Of a DNA stretch of 43,942 nucleotides, positions 33,906-40,319 are shown one piece after another. Below the pieces are notes generated by a model. The model saw nothing but the letters and a program-made list of their open reading frames with translations. It did no database searches and was not told the DNA's origin. Origin of the DNA: a virus; IMG/VR virus record IMGVR_UViG_3300015245_000017, positions 1 to 43,942 of that record, one strand, 5' to 3'. Within the stretch, counting starts at the first letter, position 1. Each line of letters starts with the position of its first letter. The position numbers were made by a program, and so were the translations under genes.

Positions 33906-34297
33906 TACTCAACTTCGACTACGTTAAATACATTCTCGTCCATCATCTGTGGAGCATAAATAATAATTTGAGCTTGTGCTACAGGTGCATCTTTACGCTG
34001 TTCAGTGTTATTGATAACCTTACCCATATCAGCAGCTATTGCAGCAAGCTTTTCAGGTCTACTTACTTCTGGCAATTTAGCTTTAAGCTCATCTAATGCA
34101 GAGCTCATAAGACCTAGAGCTTTACCTTTGATGGAACCAATTGTAATCTTCTGTTCAATATCATCAATAACATCATCAGATGAAGGTGGCAAAGCTGGAA
34201 TGGAAATGGTATGTGGATTTATTGCGCTCTTAAGCTTATTAAGAAGATTCATAGGAGATTCCATTCTCTTCTTTAATTCTTCTTCTTCAAGTAGCAT
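33905..34297 (-). CDS. Possible small terminase subunit / first late protein
   Basis: A 130-residue protein from ATG 34297, which has AAGGG 8 nt upstream; the ATG at 34303 lies too close to that site. The N-terminus is Glu-rich (LLEEEELKKRMESP). The C-terminus (AAIAADMGKVINNTEQRKDAP, then AQIIIYAP) resembles the ending of small terminase subunits, which is a beta oligomerisation strand after a helix. No clear N-terminal HTH is visible, so the assignment is tentative. It is the first gene after the leftward promoter. Confidence 0.4.
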   Translation of the reverse strand: MLLEEEELKKRMESPMNLLNKLKSAINPHTISIPALPPSSDDVIDDIEQKITIGSIKGKALGLMSSALDELKAKLPEVSRPEKLAAIAADMGKVINNTEQRKDAPVAQAQIIIYAPQMMDENVFNVVEVE

Positions 34298-34345
34298 ACA
34301 CATATCCCTTTACTTGCGAGGTAATACACTTCTCCTGTGGTTGTC

Positions 34346-34374
34346 ATCATACACCCGGCGAAGCCGTTTGTCAA
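34346..34374 (-). promoter_or_regulatory. Leftward sigma70-type promoter of the late operon
   Basis: On the minus strand TTGACA lies at 34374-34369 and TATGAT at 34351-34346, with 17 bp between. It would start transcription near 34339, about 40 bp before the first late gene. The spacer contains CGGCGAAGCCG (34356-34366), and a related CGGCGTAGCCG lies at 34407-34417, which could be operator copies. Confidence 0.7.
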
Positions 34375-35080
34375 GAGGTAAACATCGCATAAACCCTAGG
34401 AAAACTCGGCGTAGCCGTTGAAGATTTCATTTTTTGAAAGCATCATAATTCATAGTACGTTGTATGGAACCACATATGGAACCAGCTTTTAATTGATGAA
34501 TAATTAAATAATGATAACATACAAATGTGATTAAATAATATGATGACACAAATACGATTAATATCCGGAAATTTTGTGCACATATGGAACCTTACGTGCA
34601 GCTATGTATACCCCTGTGATATGAATTCTTAGTAAGAATTGTGCAGCTATGTGAAAGACTTGCACACTATGACACCGGCTGAGTCAGGATTGCACATGTG
34701 CAGTAGAGTGAACACAGCATACATCATGCCAGTGCAACCCTGTGTCATTCTGTAAAGGCAAGAGTCGTGCCAGTGCAGATTTATGCAGTTCAAACTATGT
34801 GCCACATACCATATATGTAATAGGCATAAGCCGTGCCAATTGAAATATTGTGCAATTACATGCAAATGTGTACAATGAGCCAAAACTGGCTAAAGTGTGC
34901 AGTCTGGTGACATAATGTACAATTTAGAATTGTAATTTACATCTTTGCTTGCTACTGCACACTACTATACATCATTTCTTATGTGAAATTTAGTGATAGA
35001 ATGTGCAAACTTACGATTGACGTTAGTTGCATCACAATTTGGTAATATGCCACCCCAACATATAGGGTCTTCACAGATTG
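34375..35080. other. Repeat-rich, gene-free divergent region
   Basis: No supported gene in about 700 bp. The stretch has CACATATGGAACC twice (near 34471 and 34580), TATGGAACC in close tandem near 34463, GTGCAGCTATGT twice (near 34597 and 34641), GTGCCAGTGCA-type words twice, and more than eight scattered GTGCA/TGCAC words to 35001. It is AT-rich in its first part. It may hold an origin, a packaging signal or regulator sites. A minus-strand open frame at 34647-34883 looks spurious. Confidence 0.5.
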
Positions 35081-35082
35081 AC

Positions 35083-35100
35083 ACCACAACATATTGTGGT
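35083..35100. other. Perfect 7-bp hairpin, loop CATA
   Basis: ACCACAA (35083-35089), CATA, TTGTGGT (35094-35100). No U-run follows on either strand, so it does not look like a terminator. It is a possible dimeric protein site in the divergent region. Confidence 0.55.
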
Positions 35101-35202
35101 TTGGGCCTTGGCACGACCCATGTAGTAGTAGGGTATGGGACGACGGCGCAAGGTTCGATACGCTGAATTGCTCGCAAAGTTAGGTGGAAGTTCTCTGTAA
35201 GT

Positions 35203-35340
35203 CTAGTCCTACTGTCTATCGCGACAGGCAATAAAAGACTAGCATGAGGATACCTAGACTCTGGACTATTCGTGACGCGATATCATTCACTCTCTAGTAT
35301 GTAGCTAGAGTAACGGAGACACGGAATGAACTGCCGTGCA
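35203..35340. other. Structured non-coding stretch before the rightward promoter
   Basis: CTAGTC (35203-35208) pairs with GACTAG (35237-35242), enclosing CTGTC (35212-35216) with GACAG (35223-35227), a nested hairpin. Further on there are CTCTAG/CTAGAG around a 7-nt loop (near 35294-35312) and CACGG/CCGTG (near 35319-35337). No gene. It could be a control region or the end of an RNA made from upstream. Confidence 0.45.
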
Positions 35341-35387
35341 TCTAGACGATAGTCTGGTCCTGGGTTTTTTTTCGCTTCGCTTCGCGC

Positions 35388-35416
35388 TTGACACTTCGCA
35401 CAAATCATGATATAAT
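35388..35416 (+). promoter_or_regulatory. Perfect consensus sigma70 promoter of the rightward arm
   Basis: TTGACA at 35388-35393, a 17-bp spacer and TATAAT at 35411-35416: both hexamers match the consensus exactly. Transcription should start near 35424 and lead into the gene at 35486. It is preceded by a T8 run (about 35365-35372) and a GCTTCGC repeat. It points to use of the host RNA polymerase early in infection. Confidence 0.9.
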
Positions 35417-35485
35417 CGTTTCAGGGAAGACGGGCAATTTCGCCCCGTGCTGCGCACGATAGTCGCGGGAAAAGGAATGACAGGA

Positions 35486-36019
35486 ATGGCTACACAGGCA
35501 ACGTCACCACAGGAATTAGTCACAGTCCGAGACTACGAGAAGGAACGTGCTGCGATTCGTGCAAAACTTGCTGAATCAAAGGATGAGAAGGTTACTCGTG
35601 ATTTGAATCAGCAGCTCCGTGAAGTCGATGCTGATGAAACGAATGCCAAGCGAACTGGTGTTGGTGTTCGTGTTCAGGTTGGTCAGACTCGTGGAAAGAA
35701 TCCAATCGTAATTGATTGGGAAGCATTCGACCGCAGCAAGGTAGAAACTCTGCCAACGTCTATTCAGATGTTCATGGACATCACTACGGTAAAAGATGAG
35801 CCAACTCTCGTCTCTTACCTAATTGATGGATTCAACGATGCTGCTTACACGGCTGCATCTGACCCATTGGCCGAGTTCGTTGACCTTAGCTGGGCACCTG
35901 AAGCCCAGACTCAGTTCCGTCTCGTTGTAAGGAACTATTCCCGTGGTGCGAATGTCCCGCTTGAAGATGCTGTTGCACTCATCAAGCCCGGATTCAGCAA
36001 GCAATTCGATAAGAAGTAA
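35486..36019 (+). CDS. First rightward gene, unknown 177-aa protein
   Basis: The frame opens at 35447, but ATG 35486 with AAAAGGA 9 nt upstream gives the better start (MATQATSPQELVTVRDYEK). An N-terminal charged helix (RAAIRAKLAESKDEKVTRDL) is followed by a folded region with TGVGVRVQVGQTRGKNP, IQMFMDITTVKDEPTLVSYL, and a C-terminal FRLVVRNYSRGANVPLEDA. I do not recognise the family. Base use is richer in G+C than the genome average, and like the capsid gene. As the first gene behind a perfect promoter it is likely an abundant early protein. Confidence 0.65.
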   Translation: MATQATSPQELVTVRDYEKERAAIRAKLAESKDEKVTRDLNQQLREVDADETNAKRTGVGVRVQVGQTRGKNPIVIDWEAFDRSKVETLPTSIQMFMDITTVKDEPTLVSYLIDGFNDAAYTAASDPLAEFVDLSWAPEAQTQFRLVVRNYSRGANVPLEDAVALIKPGFSKQFDKK

Positions 36020-36194
36020 CGCTCACCTCACTTCGTTCAGCTCGACTAGCATCCAAAGCTAGGCCTGATAAATGGAATGCAAGACTTAGAACTGGTTTCC
36101 TTGACGCCTAATCAGCGTTGCTTGCCAGTCACTTCTCTTCCCACTTCATGCTTTCAATTATGTTTACATTAATTCTTTCATCAAAGGAATTTAC

Positions 36195-36383
36195 ATGATA
36201 CTAGATATCTGTTTCACGAACAGGGAACCAGAACAAATTCAGAATGTCAGAACGGCAACAATCTATCCTCAGAACAGCGAACTGGCATCTGAATTGATGA
36301 TTCTGCATTACTTTCAGAACAGCGAGGTAATGAAGTCTCTTCCACTCTCGAACATCGCCTCAATCCTAATTACAAACGGCTAG
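36195..36383 (+). CDS. Small hypothetical protein
   Basis: A 62-residue protein with AAAGGA before its ATG. It has repeated CAGAACAGC-type words (NSELASE, NSEVMKS) and an LILTN-like ending. It follows a 175-bp gap that contains a weak CTAGC/GCTAG hairpin. No family recognised. It may be an early host-takeover protein. Confidence 0.5.
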   Translation: MILDICFTNREPEQIQNVRTATIYPQNSELASELMILHYFQNSEVMKSLPLSNIASILITNG

Positions 36384-36450
36384 CTTTGCAAGTAATTCAA
36401 GCTACTCTTGCATCACGACTCAGAAGCGAATCTTACGCGAAACGTCGCTC

Positions 36451-36491
36451 GTAATGTGTCGTAATGTGTCGTAATGTGTCGTAATGTGTCG
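36451..36491 (-). repeat. 10-bp repeat array A, four perfect copies (core CGACAC inverted)
   Basis: GTAATGTGTC is repeated exactly four times from 36451 to 36490. On the minus strand this places CGACAC every 10 bp (GTGTCG at 36456, 36466, 36476 and 36486). The 10-bp period puts every site on the same face of the helix. It is not a CRISPR: unit and spacing are far too short. Confidence 0.9.
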
Positions 36492-36633
36492 TAACAGAAA
36501 AGAACGTCCGCCCGACCGCAACCTGTTGATTTTTCGAGACTTATCGCCGTTTCGGCCGACGATACCCCTCTCTGGCATAGCCTACCCCCCTCCCTTTTTG
36601 GGGCTCTCGGGTTTCCGTGCTGGGTTTCTGTTG

Positions 36634-36680
36634 TTCTTCTTATTAATATATATAAAAATATATAATAAGAAATACAAGAA
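36634..36680. other. AT-rich stretch (possible DNA-unwinding element)
   Basis: This is an almost pure A/T segment (TTATTAATATATATAAAAAT and onward) about halfway between the two CGACAC arrays. It follows a C/T-rich run. Such a segment next to iterons is typical of a melting site; it could also just be a promoter UP-type region. Confidence 0.5.
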
Positions 36681-36713
36681 ACCAAACACTACCCACAGGG
36701 GAAGGGATAGGGG

Positions 36714-36742
36714 TTGACTTTCGGCAGAGAGTGTTGTATAAT
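36714..36742 (+). promoter_or_regulatory. Rightward sigma70 promoter
   Basis: TTGACT at 36714-36719, a 17-bp spacer and TATAAT at 36737-36742. Start near 36750, so the longer open frame from 36714 cannot be translated from this RNA. It leads into the gene at 36897. Array B lies 50-110 bp downstream and could block or regulate elongation. Confidence 0.85.
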
Positions 36743-36790
36743 CCGTTTGTGGCGCAACCCCAAGTGGGACAACAACTTGCGGACGGATGC

Positions 36791-36860
36791 ACGTTTTGAC
36801 ACTTTCCGACACGTTCCGACACAATCCGACACTTTCCGACACGCTCCGACACGTTTTGTC
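36791..36860 (+). repeat. 10-bp repeat array B, five full copies (core CGACAC)
   Basis: Seven 10-bp units, five with CGACAC (36807, 36817, 36827, 36837, 36847) and degenerate units at both ends (GTTTTGAC, GTTTTGTC). The last four bases of each unit vary in the middle, with the pattern CGACACnnTC. It is the inverted partner of array A, about 315 bp away. Confidence 0.9.
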
Positions 36861-36896
36861 TACTTTAGTGGACACCATCAGTCAGTAAAGAGTAAC

Positions 36897-37100
36897 ATGA
36901 AGTTTTTCAATTCAAAGGAGAATCAAGAAAAAGCAAAGGCTAAAGATTGCCTCCGCAGGAGGCACAGAAGTAGGCTCAATCGAGATAAGGTCAATCGCGA
37001 ACTAACATCGGACAAACAGAAGCTAGCATTTACATCAGCATACTCAGAAGTTCTCGCTTCTATTGCTCAGAAATCAAATAAGAACATCATCAAGTATTAG
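36897..37100 (+). CDS. Small basic protein
   Basis: A 67-residue protein starting at ATG 36897 (MKFFNSKENQEKAKAKD). The upstream in-frame region carries the promoter and array, so it is not coding. It has a run of Arg/Lys (CLRRRHRSRLNRDKVNREL) suggesting nucleic-acid binding. It is first behind the 36.7-kb promoter and just downstream of array B, so autoregulation or an initiator role is worth testing. Not recognised. Confidence 0.55.
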   Translation: MKFFNSKENQEKAKAKDCLRRRHRSRLNRDKVNRELTSDKQKLAFTSAYSEVLASIAQKSNKNIIKY

Positions 37101-37102
37101 TA

Positions 37103-37741
37103 ATGTGGCACTGTAAGGATTGCAATTTCGAAAATGATGACTTAACAATATATTGCAGAGTATGCAATGTGGAGTCTTCGTTAAGTCATTATCTTCGAGG
37201 TTTAGTAGCAATCAAACGTGGAATATTCATTGATTGGGGGTACATGACACCACAAGAAGAGTTATATGCTCAGTTCTATAACAGAGGTAAAATCTTTGTT
37301 AAGGACATGGATATAACTCAGTTAAGAGAGCACAGAGAAAATCTCTCTCAGATTGCATTTGAAGCAAAGGCGACTCTAGCCGCTGCCGATGATGAATTGC
37401 GTGAGAGAAAAGCTAAGTCAGGTAAGAAGGAGTGGGTTATTACTCCTTCAGGACCAGACGTAGTCACTTCAGATGCTATCAATGCCGTAAAAGTTCGTAA
37501 AGAACGAATGAGCAAGATGGATAAGATGAGAATGCAATTGCTCAATGCAGGCATTGACGAAGAGACTGTTAAGGAGATGATTAACAATCTTGAGCGTAAA
37601 GCAACAGAAGCAAACCTCAAGGTTGTTACGTTCAACACTCCAGTAACAGAGACAAAAGCAGTTCAGGTGGAAGTAAAGAAACCTGACGCGATAGCGTCAC
37701 CATTCAATCCGGCAGCACTAACATTCAAAAGTAAGCTCTAG
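37103..37741 (+). CDS. Zinc-ribbon protein with coiled coil
   Basis: A 212-residue protein. CKDC (residues 4-7) and CRVC (18-21) form an N-terminal zinc ribbon like the RanBP2-type or DZR class. A long helical region (about 70-190) includes LREHRENLSQIAFEAKATLAA and LLNAGIDEETVKEMINNLERK. The C-terminus ends SPFNPAALTFKSKL. Likely a DNA- or protein-binding early factor. It starts 2 nt after the previous stop. Confidence 0.55.
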   Translation: MWHCKDCNFENDDLTIYCRVCNVESSLSHYLRGLVAIKRGIFIDWGYMTPQEELYAQFYNRGKIFVKDMDITQLREHRENLSQIAFEAKATLAAADDELRERKAKSGKKEWVITPSGPDVVTSDAINAVKVRKERMSKMDKMRMQLLNAGIDEETVKEMINNLERKATEANLKVVTFNTPVTETKAVQVEVKKPDAIASPFNPAALTFKSKL

Positions 37742-37746
37742 CGCAA

Positions 37747-37775
37747 CGCATCGCATGAACAAACATCGCATGAAC
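37747..37775 (+). repeat. 15-bp-period direct repeat, leader element copy
   Basis: CATCGCATGAAC occurs at 37749-37760 and 37764-37775 with 3 bp between. The left copy lies in a 16-nt word (CGCATCGCATGAACAA, 37747-37762) identical to the terminase leader word at 31803-31818 on the other strand. A near copy, CGCATCGCATCAACA, lies at 38086-38100. It lies 25 bp before the start of the gene at 37801. Confidence 0.8.
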
Positions 37776-37800
37776 GTGAAACAGCAAACGGAGAGATAAG

Positions 37801-38127
37801 ATGAAAATCAAGGTAGAACCTTTCTTGATGAGGAAAGGCAATCGAGTAGCGAAAGCAGCTATTGAATTTGAAGAGGGATTCCTTAGCGGCTTCCACATGG
37901 TTGGATTCACAATCTGTGATGATAAGGAAAAAGGTTTATTCGTGTTATTTCCTGCATCAATTGTGAAGAGAAATGATGAAAGCAAGCCGTTCTTTTTTCT
38001 TCGTCCGAGTGAAGAGTCACAGATTGGGCAGCTTGAATCTCTCATTCTAGATACTTATGAGAGTATGACAGCGTTCAATTCACCTCGCATCGCATCAACA
38101 GACTCGAAAGTTGAAGTAGCAAAGTAA
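37801..38127 (+). CDS. Hypothetical protein
   Basis: A 108-residue protein with GGAG (in CGGAGAGATAAG) before its ATG. Beta-rich N-terminal part (MKIKVEPFLMRKGNRVAKAAI, GFTICDDKEKGLFVLF) and helical C-terminal part (SQIGQLESLILDTYES). No family recognised. Leader contains the CGCATCGCAT element. Lies 24 bp before the helicase gene. Confidence 0.55.
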   Translation: MKIKVEPFLMRKGNRVAKAAIEFEEGFLSGFHMVGFTICDDKEKGLFVLFPASIVKRNDESKPFFFLRPSEESQIGQLESLILDTYESMTAFNSPRIASTDSKVEVAK

Positions 38128-38151
38128 TCAAAGCATTCACAGAAGGAAACG

Positions 38152-39720
38152 ATGGCACTAAGCTCGATAATTAAACAGACGTGCAAGGAATGCGGAAAAC
38201 TCGCTGTTGAGAAGAGCCGTATTTCTTTTGGGACTAGCAAGCTAATCACATTAGAATGTGGTCATTTAGTAAGTGATATCATTATGTCTGGCGGCGAAGC
38301 CGACATAGCTCACATACTAAATGGTTGCACTTTAATGGATTATCAAGTAAAGGGAGTCAAATTTCTAGAGGAAGCTAATGCTAGGGCAATACTTGCTGAT
38401 GAGCAAGGTCTAGGCAAGACAATTGAGATACTTGCACTAATCAAACTACATCAGGAAGAGTTGACACCAGCCGTAATCGTGGTGCCATCTAGCGTCAAGC
38501 TACAATGGCATCACGAAATTCTAAGTAAGTGTGGTGTTGAGGGATTCTTAACACAGGTCATTGATAGCGGTAAGGTATTTGCAGCACCGGGGTTTAACAT
38601 CTACATCACAACCTATGACTTACTCAAGAACGAAGAGTGCTGGAAGTTCGTTAAGGGTCAAATTAAGTTCGTAGCACTCGATGAGTGTCAACGTATTAAG
38701 AATCACGATACCGGTAGGGCTAAAGCCGTTCAGAAGTTTGTAAAGGACATGCAAATTGAACGGGTTATTCCTATGTCTGGAACTCCAATTGAGAATAATG
38801 CTGGTGAAGCATTCACAATCTTTAATTTAGTCGCACCAAGAATGTTTCCACAGTATACAAGATTTATTGAGAATGAATGTGATAGCTATCAGAGTGGTTT
38901 TGGGTACAAAGTTGGTGGGTTAAAAGACCCAGCCGGTTTCCACGAGAAAGTAAAAGATTTCTTCATTCGCAGAAGACAGAAAGATGTTTTGAAAGATTTG
39001 CCTGATTTGCAGCGTAGGTTCTATCAGGTTGAGTTTGACAGGAAATTGAACAAGGCATATGCTGCTCTGATGGAAGAACTAGAAGAAGAATATTACAACG
39101 AAGATACGAGCGGATTTGAGAAGCAAGGTAACATGCTCGCAATCATGAACAAATTGCGGCAAATTACAGGTATTTCGAAAGTAACAGAGTGTGTTGACTT
39201 TGTTACTGAGTTTCTGTTAAGTTGTGACAGAAAGATTGTAGTCTTTGCACATCACCATGCAGCTGAAGACAAGTTAGAAATTGAATTGAATAGTTGGCTT
39301 ATCGAAGGTGGATTTGCCAAATGTATGAGATTCAAAGCTGGTGATGATTTTCAAGTTAAAGGTGAAGCATTCAAGAATTCTGACTCAAGAGTAATGATTG
39401 CATCTACACAAGCTGGAGGTGTAGGAGGTAACCTACAATTTGTGAGTGATGCAGTGATGATGGAACGACAATGGAATCCTAGCAAGGAATCACAAGCTGA
39501 GAAAAGACATCATCGTTACGGGCAGAAGAACAATGTAATCATCACTTATATGATTGCAATTAATACTATTGATGAATATTTCACTGAGCTAGTTGAACAG
39601 AAGAGAGCCGTTGTTGACAGTTCACTAGATGGGACAGAAAGTAGCTGGGATGAAAAGAGTCTTATGACTGAGTTAGCTCAGGTACTTGTTACGAAAGGAA
39701 AAAAGTCATGGAAACTCTAA
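38152..39720 (+). CDS. SNF2/SWI2-type helicase with N-terminal zinc ribbon
   Basis: A 522-residue superfamily 2 ATPase. The N-terminus has CKEC...ECGH, a zinc ribbon. Motif I DEQGLGKT (about 81-88), motif II DECQ (about 176), motif III MSGTPIEN (about 207), motif V STQAGGVGGN (about 419) and motif VI QAEKRHHRYGQ (about 448-458) are all present. These match phage SNF2-like DNA translocases. AAGGA lies upstream of the ATG. It may remodel proteins on DNA or restart forks. Confidence 0.85.
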   Translation: MALSSIIKQTCKECGKLAVEKSRISFGTSKLITLECGHLVSDIIMSGGEADIAHILNGCTLMDYQVKGVKFLEEANARAILADEQGLGKTIEILALIKLHQEELTPAVIVVPSSVKLQWHHEILSKCGVEGFLTQVIDSGKVFAAPGFNIYITTYDLLKNEECWKFVKGQIKFVALDECQRIKNHDTGRAKAVQKFVKDMQIERVIPMSGTPIENNAGEAFTIFNLVAPRMFPQYTRFIENECDSYQSGFGYKVGGLKDPAGFHEKVKDFFIRRRQKDVLKDLPDLQRRFYQVEFDRKLNKAYAALMEELEEEYYNEDTSGFEKQGNMLAIMNKLRQITGISKVTECVDFVTEFLLSCDRKIVVFAHHHAAEDKLEIELNSWLIEGGFAKCMRFKAGDDFQVKGEAFKNSDSRVMIASTQAGGVGGNLQFVSDAVMMERQWNPSKESQAEKRHHRYGQKNNVIITYMIAINTIDEYFTELVEQKRAVVDSSLDGTESSWDEKSLMTELAQVLVTKGKKSWKL

Positions 39721-39745
39721 TAATTAAACAGCTAAAAAGAAAAAA

Positions 39746-40318
39746 ATGACAAACCTTAAAACAGTCAACGTCGGAATGAACAAGTATTGTGGACCAGCCG
39801 TATTGTCCATTCTTACGGGCAAATCAACAGATGAATGTGCAAGAGTAATCAGTAACATCAATGGAAAATACAACGTAACTGGTGTTCAACTTAATGATTT
39901 ACTATTAGCCGCTTCGCGGCTAGGCTTTGATTGTATTCCAGCTACCAAAGCTAACACTCTATATGGAACACTTATTCGTCTAGTGAACGAAGATGGAATG
40001 TATATCATTACAGTTCCAAATCATTTCGTTACGATTGAAGTGGTAGACAAGAAGATTTACTTCTGTGACAATCATACGAAAGAACCAATTCCAGCGGCAT
40101 CATCTGCAAGATTAGGTCAGCAAGTATTAGCAGCACAAAAGGTGATTAAGAGAGCTGAGTTACCACCTGAACCAAAACCCATTCCGGTTAAATATATTGA
40201 ATATAGAGTTTATTTTAATGATGATAGGGAGCCTGAAGATAACGCTGAGATGATTAAAGATTTAATTTATGATTACGGTGCTAAAAACGTAACTTGGGAA
40301 ATTAAAATGGGAGAATAG
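39746..40318 (+). CDS. C39-like papain-fold protein
   Basis: A 190-residue protein. Cys15 in MNKYCGPAVLSIL, His93 in VPNHFVTI and Asp108 in FCDNHT form the Cys-His-Asp order of C39-like/papain-fold cysteine peptidases. C39 domains usually cut double-glycine leader peptides. No transporter or leader gene is nearby. The last 50 residues are Pro-rich then a charged small domain. Start at 39746 or at the in-frame ATG 39776 (MNKYCG). Target unknown; it could process or deconjugate a host protein. Confidence 0.6.
   Translation: MTNLKTVNVGMNKYCGPAVLSILTGKSTDECARVISNINGKYNVTGVQLNDLLLAASRLGFDCIPATKANTLYGTLIRLVNEDGMYIITVPNHFVTIEVVDKKIYFCDNHTKEPIPAASSARLGQQVLAAQKVIKRAELPPEPKPIPVKYIEYRVYFNDDREPEDNAEMIKDLIYDYGAKNVTWEIKMGE
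39906..39922 (+). other. Perfect 7-bp hairpin with GCGGC stem inside a gene
   Basis: TAGCCGC, loop TTC, GCGGCTA in the coding region of the C39-like gene. It is related to CGGCGAAGCCG at 34356 and 38292 and to the common AGCCGC word (see findings). It could be incidental. Confidence 0.6.
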
Positions 40319-40319
40319 G

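Larger units (their letters stand above)
36384..36896. other. Candidate origin / control region (513 bp, no gene)
   Basis: No supported gene. In order it has a four-copy repeat array (36451-36490), a C/T-rich then AT-rich stretch (36634-36680), a promoter (36714-36742) and a second, inverted array (36791-36860). Frames that read through the arrays on either strand (for example VSESVGLCRNVSESV on the minus strand) are products of the repeats. The layout fits an origin with iterons or a two-operator control region. Confidence 0.6.

Noticed and set aside
34647-34883. Minus-strand 78-aa open frame, His/Cys-rich
   Set aside because: It lies in the GTGCA repeat region, and its Cys/His content follows from those words. 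No ribosome-binding site and no partner gene.
34965-35231. Minus-strand 88-aa open frame upstream of the right promoter
   Set aside because: No ribosome-binding site or family pattern; the hairpins and structured words fall inside it.
35150-35310. tRNA gene around the GGTTCGATACGC word
   Set aside because: The T-loop-like word lacks matching arms, acceptor stem and anticodon loop.
35345-35372. Rho-independent terminator before the right promoter
   Set aside because: There is a T8 run, but the only stem (AGAC/GTCT with a GATA loop) is weak and 7 nt away, so the shape is poor.
36451-36490. Short CRISPR-like array
   Set aside because: Units are 10 bp in direct tandem without spacers; a CRISPR has longer repeats with unique spacers.
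36582-36878. Minus-strand gene with VSESV-type repeats (also 36413-36685)
   Set aside because: The frame reads through the CGACAC array and AT-rich stretch; the peptide repeats only mirror the DNA repeats and no ribosome-binding site is visible.
36714-36896. Longer start for the 36897 gene
   Set aside because: The longer frame begins on the -35 box and includes the array; the transcript starts downstream.
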